Positions 34,716 to 44,683 of a stretch of DNA of 44,683 nucleotides are shown piece by piece. Location: assembly GCA_902783165.1 (NCBI GenBank), contig CACZPU010000117.1, positions 1-44,683 of the forward strand. Direction: 5' to 3'. Below the pieces are notes generated by a model. It ran no database searches. It was not told the origin of the DNA and was given only the letters and a program-made list of their open reading frames with translations. This DNA is from an uncultured Prevotellaceae bacterium. GTDB taxonomy: Bacteria; Bacteroidota; Bacteroidia; Bacteroidales; Bacteroidaceae. The first letter of the stretch is position 1, and each line of letters begins with the position of its first letter. A program made the translations under genes and the position numbers.

Positions 34716-36839
34716 ATGAAGTATACAAATAAGATATTCGGAACAATGCTTATGGCTGTGGCGCTCACGACTTCCTGCGTGGATGACGAGAAGTTGCAGT
34801 TTGCTTTCGAGAAACCAGCTTCAATCGCAGGTTATGAGTATCTCGAGGACTATGATGCATTGAAAACTTATGTCAATCGCTCTGCAACACCTAACTTCAA
34901 GTTGGGTGCTGCATTGGAGGTGAACGATTATAATGCCGACGGTTTGGTGACTCGTCTGGCCAATTCTAACTTCGACGAGGTTGTCGCAGGCAACGCCATG
35001 AAGATGGCATCGTGCGTAGACGAAAGGGGTGATATGGATTTCTCTAATGTTGAGAGTTTTGTTACCAAAGCCACAGACAATGGTCTGAACGTCTATGGCC
35101 ATACATTGGCTTGGCACGCTCAGCAGCCTAAAAAGTGGCTGGAAAGGTTAATCAAAGACAAGGAATTGGATATCGACCCCAATGCCAAGATTGAGACTCT
35201 GGTTACCTCGAAGACCTATGAGAACGATCCTGACGGACCCTTCCCCCATTATCCAATGGGTGCTACTCCTCCTATCATCAATGGTGCACTGCACTATGAG
35301 GCAGATGGCAATTGGAACCAGTTCTTCGTTTTCACTGCTGGTGATAATTTCTTGACCGAAGGTGACTATCTGATACGTGTTTATATGACAGCTTCCAATG
35401 ATGCCGGCGGCTTGCAGCTGACCGTTCTGAACGGTTGGGGTGGCACAGACCAGTCAATCACCATCAATTTCGGTGTTGAGGCTGGCAAAGATGTTTACGA
35501 ACTTAACTGCCCTGGTATTGTCGGTGGTAAAGGATATGATGTTATTCTGAAACCTCAGCAGGCAAACGTAAACCTCGATTTCAAGAAAATTGAGTTCTAC
35601 AAACTCGAAAGCCCTGCTGTTGAAGTGGAACAAGAACTCCATGTAAGGACCTATACCGATGGTCCATTCCCCTTCTATCCTATGGGTTGTGAGCCTCCTG
35701 TAATCAATGGTGGCTTGCACTTCGTGCCTACAGGTGGTTGGTCTCAATTCTTCTGTTGCCCTGCTAGTGATAATCATTTGGAGGAAGGCGATTATGTTGT
35801 CTATCTCGACCTCCAGTCGGACAAGGAAGCTGGCAATGTACAATTTACCATGCAGAACGGTTGGGGAGGTGATGCTCAGAACATCACAGTGTCAGTTCCA
35901 GTTAAGCCAGGACGTAATACCTGTAAACTTAATTTCCCAGGTATTGAAGGCGGTGACTATGACTGTATCTTGAAGCCGCAGACGGCAGATGCTACACTCG
36001 ACCTCTATTCTGTTACTGTTTGCAAGGTTGTCAAGATGAATTCTATTCCTCTTACTCCAGAAGAGAAGAAGGATACCCTCACATGGGCTATGGAGAAGTG
36101 GATTAGTGGTATGATGAATGCTTGCGAGGGTCGCGTGAAGGCATGGGATGTTGTTAACGAGGCTATCTCTGGCGGTAATCCCGATGCAGAAGGTGTCTAT
36201 GCACTGCAGCATCTCACTGAGGGCGACAGCCAAAACTTCTTCTGGCAAGACTATCTGGGCGACCTCGACTATGTTCGCACAGCAGTCCGCCTTGCTCGTC
36301 AGTATGGTCCTGAGGATATCAAACTGTTTGTCAACGACTATAACCTCGAGAGCGATTGGGACAACAATGGCAAGTTGAAGAGCTTGATCAAGTGGATTGA
36401 GCGTTGGGAGGCCGATGGCGTTACTAAGATTGATGGTATCGGTTCGCAGATGCACATCAGTTGTTATGGCAACGCAGCAACCCAAGAGAGCAAGAAGAAA
36501 GGCATTGAGAACATGCTGAAGCTCATGGCCGATTCTAAGAAGATGGTTCGTATCTCTGAGCTTGACATGGGTTATGTTGATGCCAACGGCAACTCGTTGA
36601 AGACTGAGAACCTGACCGAGGAACAGCACAAACAGATGGCCGAACTTTATACTTGGGTTATCAAGAAGTACTTCGAGATAATTCCTGTTGCTCAGCAGTG
36701 GGGCATCTGCCAGTGGTGTATCACTGACGCACCTGCAGAAAGCAAATGGCGTTCAGGCGAGCCCGTCGGTCTTTGGGATTTGAATTACAACCGCAAGCAT
36801 ACCTATGCAGGATTTGCAAATGGTTTGGGCGGTAAATAA
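34716..36839 (+). CDS. GH10 endo-1,4-beta-xylanase with two inserted CBMs
   Basis: 707-residue lipoprotein (lipobox LTTSC, Cys21, then VDDEK). The GH10 barrel is split: first part about 40-160 (GHTLAWHAQQPKKW), second about 445-707. Acid/base Glu482 is in WDVVNEA; nucleophile Glu615 in ISELDMG. Residues about 165-440 are two tandem CBM-like repeats, each opening with DGPFPxYPMG and carrying NGWGG and PGI motifs. Such CBM insertion is known for xylanases of Bacteroidetes xylan loci, equivalent to Xyn10C of P. bryantii. It would cut xylan at the cell surface. Last gene of the operon; tandem terminators follow. Confidence 0.94.
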   Translation: MKYTNKIFGTMLMAVALTTSCVDDEKLQFAFEKPASIAGYEYLEDYDALKTYVNRSATPNFKLGAALEVNDYNADGLVTRLANSNFDEVVAGNAMKMASCVDERGDMDFSNVESFVTKATDNGLNVYGHTLAWHAQQPKKWLERLIKDKELDIDPNAKIETLVTSKTYENDPDGPFPHYPMGATPPIINGALHYEADGNWNQFFVFTAGDNFLTEGDYLIRVYMTASNDAGGLQLTVLNGWGGTDQSITINFGVEAGKDVYELNCPGIVGGKGYDVILKPQQANVNLDFKKIEFYKLESPAVEVEQELHVRTYTDGPFPFYPMGCEPPVINGGLHFVPTGGWSQFFCCPASDNHLEEGDYVVYLDLQSDKEAGNVQFTMQNGWGGDAQNITVSVPVKPGRNTCKLNFPGIEGGDYDCILKPQTADATLDLYSVTVCKVVKMNSIPLTPEEKKDTLTWAMEKWISGMMNACEGRVKAWDVVNEAISGGNPDAEGVYALQHLTEGDSQNFFWQDYLGDLDYVRTAVRLARQYGPEDIKLFVNDYNLESDWDNNGKLKSLIKWIERWEADGVTKIDGIGSQMHISCYGNAATQESKKKGIENMLKLMADSKKMVRISELDMGYVDANGNSLKTENLTEEQHKQMAELYTWVIKKYFEIIPVAQQWGICQWCITDAPAESKWRSGEPVGLWDLNYNRKHTYAGFANGLGGK

Positions 36840-36843
36840 AGGC

Positions 36844-36865
36844 ATTACCTCAAGAGGTAATTTTT
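36844..36865 (+). terminator. terminator 1 after the GH10 xylanase
   Basis: ATTACCT-CAAG-AGGTAAT, a perfect 7 bp stem followed by TTTTT, starts 5 bp after the stop codon. Confidence 0.65.
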
Positions 36866-36882
36866 AGAACTTTACATGTGTA

Positions 36883-36918
36883 AGAGCCTGAGTCTGTGAA
36901 GATTCAGGCTCTGTTTTT
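36883..36918 (+). terminator. terminator 2 after the GH10 xylanase
   Basis: A 13 bp stem (36883-36895 with 36900-36912, one G-U pair) capped by a GTGA tetraloop, then GTTTTTG. Strong intrinsic terminator; ends the xus transcript. Confidence 0.85.
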
Positions 36919-37008
36919 GTATCCAATCCCATGTCGTTACTTAGCGTTTTCTGCAAAATGATGAATTGCCAAAAGCACAGGTGCGACTTTCATTTGATAC
37001 GTATATAA

Positions 37009-40295
<3,287 letters not shown>

Positions 40296-40337
40296 CGTAT
40301 TTCTTTTCTTATCATCCTCAAATAGACAGTATATAAA

Positions 40338-41804
40338 ATGAAATATACACCCGCGTTTTTCCTGACGGCATTATTGTTGCTTGCCATTGGCTGCAAACCT
40401 CGTCCACACGATGTGAAGATTGACAAAACCCTGCCTGCCATCTATCCCGACTATGTAGGGGTGACCGTTCCCTTTGATATTGCACCCTTGAACTTTGCCA
40501 TGATCAGCGACAAAGTGGATTGGATGTGTGTTGAGGTGACTGGTTCAAAGGGTGGAAAACTCACATCCGAAGGCGAGGAAACCGATTTCGACATAGATCA
40601 ATGGCACCAGCTTCTGGCTGACAACCAAGGAGGACAATTGTCGGTAACAGTAACTGCCAGGGAAAACGACCAGTGGAAAAGCTATCGTCCTTTCACCATT
40701 CTGGTCGGTACATCGCCGATGGGCGAATGGGGTGTCACTTATCGGCGCATTGCACCAGGCTACTCCATGTACGGACTGATGGGTATCTATCAACGCAATC
40801 TTTCCAATTTCGACGAGACACCGCTGCTGCTCAACAGTCAGATACCTGGCCAGTGCATCAACTGTCACACCCCTAATCGCAACAACCCCGACCAATATGT
40901 CTTCCATGTACGCGGCGAGCATGGGGCAACCGCCATCCATCGTCAGGGCAGTGTGGAACTGCTGAAGGCCAGAAACGATACGTTGGGCGGTTCCATGGTC
41001 TACCCTAGCTGGCACCCTGAAGGTCGCTATTGCGCTTTCTCTACCAACAAGACGGCACAGACTTTTCACATGGTAAATCCGAAACTCATCGAGGTATACG
41101 ACAATTCTTCCGATGTGTTTGTCTACGACACGCAGACACATACCATTCTTCGCGATACGCTCATCATGACACAAGCGTGGTCGGAAAACACACCGGCATT
41201 CTCGTCCGACGGTCGTTGGCTTTTCTTCACCACTGCCTTGCAGAAAGAATATCCCAAGGAGTATCAGCAACAGAAGTACAGTTTGTGCCGCGTGCCATTC
41301 GATGTCAAGACCGGGCGCATTGGTCAACAGGTGGACACTCTTGTCAATGCCCGACTTACAGGCAAGAGTGTCACATGGCCACAAGCCAGCTACGACGGGC
41401 GATACATCATGTACACACAACTCGATTATGGTTATTTCTCCGTATGGCATCCCGAAGCAGACCTTTGGCTCTACGACTTGCAGACAAGCACTTGTAGGCC
41501 GATGGAAGAGGTGAACAGCCAACTGTCAGAAAGTCTGCATCAGTGGTCGTCCAATAGCCATTGGTTCCTTTTTACCAGCCGTCGCGATGACAACCGCTAT
41601 ACTCGTCTCTATTTCGCTTCCATCGATGCCAATGGTCGTGCCACCAAACCTTTCATGATGCCACAACGACATCCAAAGGCCTATTACCGCCAATTGCTCG
41701 ATTCTTATAATACGCCCAATTTCACTTCGAGGCCCGTCGACATGCCAACTCGTCAGCTGATGAAAGGAATAGAAAGTAGTGAGCGCGTGGCCACACGCCC
41801 ATAA
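40338..41804 (+). CDS. beta-propeller lipoprotein with a CxxCH haem-type motif
   Basis: 488 residues; lipobox LLAIGC (Cys19). A small beta domain (about 30-165) precedes CINCHTPNRN, where Cys173, Cys176 and His177 form a c-type haem-attachment motif. TolB/PD40-like propeller blades follow: MVYPSWHPEGRYCAFSTNK, TPAFSSDGRWLFFTT, WPQASYDGRYIMYTQ, WSSNSHWFLFTSRRDD. Only one CxxCH is present. Whether haem is bound is open; cysteines may serve otherwise. Function unknown; lies in the run after the esterase, so a role near xylan use is guilt by position only. Confidence 0.7.
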   Translation: MKYTPAFFLTALLLLAIGCKPRPHDVKIDKTLPAIYPDYVGVTVPFDIAPLNFAMISDKVDWMCVEVTGSKGGKLTSEGEETDFDIDQWHQLLADNQGGQLSVTVTARENDQWKSYRPFTILVGTSPMGEWGVTYRRIAPGYSMYGLMGIYQRNLSNFDETPLLLNSQIPGQCINCHTPNRNNPDQYVFHVRGEHGATAIHRQGSVELLKARNDTLGGSMVYPSWHPEGRYCAFSTNKTAQTFHMVNPKLIEVYDNSSDVFVYDTQTHTILRDTLIMTQAWSENTPAFSSDGRWLFFTTALQKEYPKEYQQQKYSLCRVPFDVKTGRIGQQVDTLVNARLTGKSVTWPQASYDGRYIMYTQLDYGYFSVWHPEADLWLYDLQTSTCRPMEEVNSQLSESLHQWSSNSHWFLFTSRRDDNRYTRLYFASIDANGRATKPFMMPQRHPKAYYRQLLDSYNTPNFTSRPVDMPTRQLMKGIESSERVATRP

Positions 41805-41829
41805 CTGGCATTGACCATACTAGATGTTT

Positions 41830-42037
41830 AAGGTTTCCACAAGGTAAAAGATATGGTTTCACCTTGTGAAAGATATGGTTTCACCTTGTGAAAGATAAGG
41901 TTTTGCCTTGTAAAAGATATGGTTTTACCTTGTGAAAGATAAGGTTTCGCCTTGTGAAAGATAAGGTTTTGCCTTGTGAAAGATAAGGTTTTGCCTTGTG
42001 AAAGATAAGGTTTCACCTTGTGAAAGATAAGGTTTCA
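41830..42037. repeat. 22-bp tandem repeat array, about 9.5 copies
   Basis: Nine units with GATAAGG or GATATGG start at 41850, 41872, 41894, 41916, 41938, 41960, 41982, 42004 and 42026, an exact 22 bp period. The consensus unit is GATAAGGTTTTGCCTTGTGAAA. Variants switch TTTTG/TTTCA/TTTCG, the A/T of GATAAGG and GTGAAA/GTAAAA. Each unit holds inverted repeats (AAGG-N5-CCTT; TTTCAC-CTT-GTGAAA between units). Confidence 0.9.
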
Positions 42038-42141
42038 TCGACTGGGAAATTTCATTTTGGACTTCCAAAAAAACAAAAAATAGGGTTATCCTACACTGAT
42101 TTTTGTATCTATCTGTATATCAAATGGTTACAGAAAAACAA

Positions 42142-42200
42142 CCCACACTGGAACCTACACTGAAACCCAAACTGAACCCGCACTGGAATCCGCACTGAAA
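42142..42200 (+). repeat. 12-bp ACACTG tandem array (left)
   Basis: ACTG recurs at 42147, 42159, 42171, 42182 and 42194 with a spacing of 12/12/11/12 bp; the unit is close to CCYACACTGRAA. Confidence 0.8.
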
Positions 42201-42316
42201 AATACCGTTTTGGGGTTCCCGCCGACTGACTTGGGTTTCACAAAAACCAGGTGGTGATGACACGGATGAAACGAATTATATGTATGGTTTGATGACTATC
42301 TCTGGGATTCCAACTA

Positions 42317-42348
42317 CAAAGATACAACAAAAAAACGCCATTTCCAAA
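42317..42348 (-). promoter_or_regulatory. orphan minus-strand promoter
   Basis: On the minus strand TTTG (42348-42345), 20 bp spacer, TATCTTTG (42324-42317); perfect consensus. It points left into the ACACTG and 22-bp arrays, with no recognised gene downstream before the convergent lipoprotein gene. Confidence 0.5.
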
Positions 42349-42544
42349 TTTTGAAGTATTTCTGCCCATAATCCTCCGACAAAGTGATATGATTGTGAAC
42401 CACAGAGGGTAGAGAATTATAAAAGCTGGAGACGGTGTCTTCCTATTATAAAAATTCCGATAAAGTTAGGTTTTGGTCATGTGTCATGAGATAAACACTT
42501 TGTGAATGCTAACTGCTTTGTGCTTAAAGAGTAAACACCGAAGT

Positions 42545-42590
42545 AGGTTTCAGTGTGGGATGCAGTGTAGGTTTCAGTGTGGGATAAATG
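42545..42590 (-). repeat. ACACTG array, inverted (right)
   Basis: AGGTTTCAGTGTGGGA at 42545, then TGCAGTGTAGG and TTTCAGTGTGGGA: the reverse complement of the left array. About 27 bp pair with the left arm with few mismatches. Confidence 0.75.
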
Positions 42591-42836
42591 TCAGTAAAAC
42601 GTTGGTATACTGCAAGATATGAACGAAGTGCGGGTTCTCTTGGTTTTTTACTCTATTGTCAATCATATTCTATGAAAAAAACTTGGTGAAAACATACTTT
42701 ATTCGTTGGCAGAAAATTTGATAAGTATGGCGTGTCCATTCTCTCTTTTTGTTCTTTGAGGAATAGCGAAGCAATCGGCCGCTATATGGTGATGGAGTGA
42801 CACAAACGTGTATAAGGATAATTTCTGAGGATTATT

Positions 42837-42867
42837 TTTGTGTTTCAGATAAATATTGGTACTTTTG
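42837..42867 (+). promoter_or_regulatory. cobJ promoter
   Basis: TTTG (42837-42840), 19 bp, TACTTTTG (42860-42867). Start codon 42888 follows; the in-frame ATG at 42840 would lie within the promoter. Confidence 0.7.
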
Positions 42868-42887
42868 CATACAAAACAAATAATCTT

Positions 42888-44348
42888 ATGAGCATGGCAA
42901 AGATAACTGTGGTGGGCATAGGACCTGGCAGTGAACAAGACATTACACCCGCCGTGATGAATGCAGTGAGGGAAGCTGATGTCGTAGTTGGCTACAACTA
43001 CTATTTCCAGTTCGTGGAGCCCTATCTGAAAGATGGTGCCCAGTGTGTGGACACCGGCATGAAACGTGAGCGCGACCGTGCCCGTCAGGCTTTCGAATAT
43101 GCAGAAAAAGGCAAAAACGTGGTGGTGATAAGCAGTGGCGACGCTGCTATCTATGGCATGACGCCGCTCATCTGGGAAATGGCCAGGGAAAGGCACGCAC
43201 TGTCGGATAGTCATCAACAGCCATCCAATGGAGCAAATGAAGAGTCAATGGAGATAGAGGTGGCTTCACTGCCAGGTATCTCCGCATTCCAGAAAGCTGC
43301 CTCGTTGTTAGGTGCTCCCATGGGTCACGACTTTTGTGTGATTTCGCTCTCCGATCTGATGACGCCATGGGCAACAATCGAGAAGCGCATTGTGGCAGCT
43401 GCGGCAGCCGACTTCGTAACAGCTGTCTACAATCCCAAGAGTCATGGGCGCTATTGGCAACTGTACCGGCTGAAGGAATTGTTCCTGAAGGAACGCCATG
43501 GCAACACTCCAGTGGGCTATGTACGACAGGCTGGCCGCCCCGAGCAGGAAGTGAAGATAACCACACTGCAACAGTTCGACCCTGAGGATGTGGATATGTT
43601 CACCGTGGTAATCATCGGCAACTCACAGAGCTATACATGGAACAATGTCGTGATAACACCACGTGGATACTACCGTGAGGATACGGCTGTGGAGGCAAAA
43701 AACGTTGGGCAGAGCATCATGATGGAGAGTTTCCGTACCATCGAGAGAGAACTGCGCGACCCCAACATACCCATCAGTCGCAAGTGGCCACTGCTGCATG
43801 CCATCCATACCACTGCTGACTTCGACATGGAGCAATGGCTCTATACCGACCCTGATGCCGTGCCAATCATCCACCAAGCCATGGAGGAGGGACGCCTCAG
43901 TACCATTGTCACCGATGTGACTATGGCCGCCAGTGGCATTCGCAAGGCTGCTTGTGAGCGCTATGGCATCACGGTAAAATGCTATTTGCACGATGACCGT
44001 GTAGCAGAGATGGCCAAACAACAGAACATCACCCGTACTCAGGCGGGCATCCGGTTGGCCGTCAGTGAGCATCCCGATGCCCTGTTTGTCTTCGGCAATG
44101 CTCCCACTGCCCTCATGGAATTGTGCGACCTGATGCGCAAGCAGAAGGCCCATCCCATAGGAGTGATTGCCGCCCCGGTGGGTTTTGTACATGTCTGTGA
44201 GTCGAAATGGATGGTGAAAAGTTTCCAGAACGTTCCGAAAATCATTATCGAAGGACGCAAAGGAGGCAGTAATCTCGCCGCCACTTTAGTGAATAGTATC
44301 CTTGCCTGGGACGATGCTGTCCAGCTGAGGCCTGGAAGGGATGTGTAA
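42888..44348 (+). CDS. cobJ: CobJ-CbiC fusion: precorrin-3B C17-methyltransferase and precorrin-8X methylmutase
   Basis: 486 residues joining two corrin-ring steps. Residues 1-245 are a SAM-dependent tetrapyrrole methylase (VVGIGPGSEQDITPA, VVVGYNYY, VVVISSGDAAIYGM, EVASLPGISAFQ, VTAVYNPKSHGR, YVRQAGRPEQEV). Residues about 275-486 are the methylmutase (HAIHTTADFDM, TDVTMAASGI, FVFGNAPTAL, PIGVIAAPVGFVHVCESK), whose histidine in HAIHTTADF is the expected catalytic region. Such fusions occur in Bacteroidales cobalamin clusters. No other cobalamin gene is visible; the rest may lie elsewhere. Confidence 0.93.
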   Translation: MSMAKITVVGIGPGSEQDITPAVMNAVREADVVVGYNYYFQFVEPYLKDGAQCVDTGMKRERDRARQAFEYAEKGKNVVVISSGDAAIYGMTPLIWEMARERHALSDSHQQPSNGANEESMEIEVASLPGISAFQKAASLLGAPMGHDFCVISLSDLMTPWATIEKRIVAAAAADFVTAVYNPKSHGRYWQLYRLKELFLKERHGNTPVGYVRQAGRPEQEVKITTLQQFDPEDVDMFTVVIIGNSQSYTWNNVVITPRGYYREDTAVEAKNVGQSIMMESFRTIERELRDPNIPISRKWPLLHAIHTTADFDMEQWLYTDPDAVPIIHQAMEEGRLSTIVTDVTMAASGIRKAACERYGITVKCYLHDDRVAEMAKQQNITRTQAGIRLAVSEHPDALFVFGNAPTALMELCDLMRKQKAHPIGVIAAPVGFVHVCESKWMVKSFQNVPKIIIEGRKGGSNLAATLVNSILAWDDAVQLRPGRDV

Positions 44349-44363
44349 GGTTATACCGTGGGC

Positions 44364-44385
44364 GAAGAATTGTTCTTTATTCTTC
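44364..44385. terminator. hairpin between convergent cobJ and XRE genes
   Basis: GAAGAAT (44364-44370) and ATTCTTC (44379-44385) form a 7 bp stem with an 8-base loop. It fills the gap between the two stop codons; AT-rich and without T run, so weak. Confidence 0.35.
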
Positions 44386-44591
44386 TCAGTATTCAAGGAA
44401 GTCTCCCAGTTGACAACCTAATACCCGACAGATGGCTTCGCGTGTGGTGAAGCGCACTGCCTTGGCTTTACCTGCCTTCAAGATGGAGAGATTGGCAAGT
44501 GTCAAACCCATGCCATGCGCTCTGCCAACTCACTCAGCGACATTTTGCTCTTCGCTATCTCGCCATCGAGATTTATAATGATTATTTCCAT
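44386..44591 (-). pseudogene. XRE/YozG-type HTH regulator broken by a 5-bp duplication
   Basis: On the minus strand the reading starts MEIIIINLDGEIAKSKMSLS and continues ELAERMAWV, then stops. In the next frame the rest of the domain continues: LTLANLSILKAGKAKAVRF, then TTREAICRVLGCQLGDFLEY and stop. The frame changes at CCATGCCATG (44508-44517 on plus), a tandem 5-bp duplication; removing one copy restores a 66-residue protein reading ...ERMGLTLANLS..., as expected for the family. So it is a frameshifted copy, a sequencing error, or a phase-variable tract. Confidence 0.7.
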
Positions 44592-44683
44592 AGGCAATAT
44601 ATTGTTAAATCCTGTTCTTCTTTCAGCTTCATCGTGTCCTTTATACTTAAAACAACCAGATGCTCCATTTGGAATACTGTTTG
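44582..44683 (-). CDS. 3' end of a probable DUF2975 membrane protein (partial)
   Basis: The minus-strand frame from the window edge ends KLKEEQDLTIYCLWK and overlaps the start of the HTH gene by 10 bp. DUF2975 proteins commonly precede YozG-like regulators and end in a similar charged segment such as K-x-EEQDLTI. Only 33 codons are present, and the residues before the tail are not clearly membrane-like; a further frameshift is possible. Confidence 0.35.
   Translation of the reverse strand, partial: QTVFQMEHLVVLSIKDTMKLKEEQDLTIYCLWK

Larger units (their letters stand above)
41805..42887. other. repeat-rich non-coding region
   Basis: Between the CxxCH lipoprotein and cobJ. It holds the 22-bp array, two opposed ACACTG arrays (42142-42200, 42545-42590), an orphan minus-strand promoter (42317-42348) and the cobJ promoter (42837-42867). 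No cobalamin riboswitch is seen, and the cobJ promoter position leaves only a 15-20 nt leader. No gene or tRNA recognised. Confidence 0.6.

Noticed and set aside
41828-42016. 62-codon repetitive protein on the minus strand
   Set aside because: Arises because the 22-bp unit has no stop on that strand in any frame; no start signal, and the repeat explains it fully.
41830-42037. CRISPR array
   Set aside because: The 22-bp units are directly adjacent with no unique spacers, and no cas gene is present.
42600-42887. cobalamin riboswitch before cobJ
   Set aside because: The promoter at 42837-42867 leaves a leader of only 15-20 nt, too short for a riboswitch, and no B12-box-like sequence was noticed.

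Overview
The window looks like chromosome of a xylan-degrading Bacteroidales, most likely Prevotella or a relative (Segatella/Xylanibacter). Reasons: promoters fit the Bacteroidetes pattern TTTG-N19/20-TAnnTTTG, most genes lack a Shine-Dalgarno sequence, SusC/SusD pairs and a hybrid two-component regulator are present, and the core xylan locus has the gene order known from the Prevotella/Bacteroides Xus system. Genus is inferred from gene content and order; no database search was possible.

Layout. (1) 1-7.5 kb, plus strand: a gene tail, a 0.7 kb non-coding stretch with degenerate 88-95 bp repeats, then topA, aroK, speA, argB, a DUF4251 lipoprotein and a small periplasmic FMN-binding protein. 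(2) 7.6-14.4 kb, minus strand: a GH115 alpha-glucuronidase after dusB, dprA and a YbgC-type thioesterase, then a DUF2851 protein. (3) 14.6-17.5 kb, plus strand: dapB, lepB and a WbqC-family protein. (4) 17.5-36.9 kb: the xylan utilization locus. A hybrid two-component regulator (HTCS) is divergent from a GH5 glycanase, followed by xusA-xusB-xusC-xusD-xusE and a GH10 xylanase with two carbohydrate-binding modules inserted in its catalytic domain. Two tandem terminators close it. (5) 37.1-41.8 kb: a secreted CE6-CE1 double esterase under its own promoter, a multi-pass DUF6057 membrane protein, and a beta-propeller lipoprotein carrying one CxxCH haem-type motif. (6) 41.8-42.9 kb: a repeat-rich non-coding region. 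(7) 42.9 kb to the end: a CobJ-CbiC fusion, then on the minus strand a frameshifted XRE/YozG-type regulator and the tail of a probable DUF2975 protein.

How the genes fit together: surface lipoproteins (XusB, XusD, XusE, the GH10 xylanase) bind and cut xylan, and XusA/XusC import the oligosaccharides. The CE6-CE1 esterase would remove acetyl and feruloyl groups and GH115 the (methyl)glucuronic acid. The HTCS senses the oligosaccharides. The two promoters it probably controls (GH5 and xusA) share a 9-mer, TGTGTTACA, at exactly the same distance (39 bp) from the -7 box, with a second half-site 21 bp further upstream. This is the best candidate here for an undescribed regulatory element.

The other main leads are two consensus promoters that fire into repeat arrays with no gene behind them, and the CxxCH propeller/DUF6057 pair next to the esterase.
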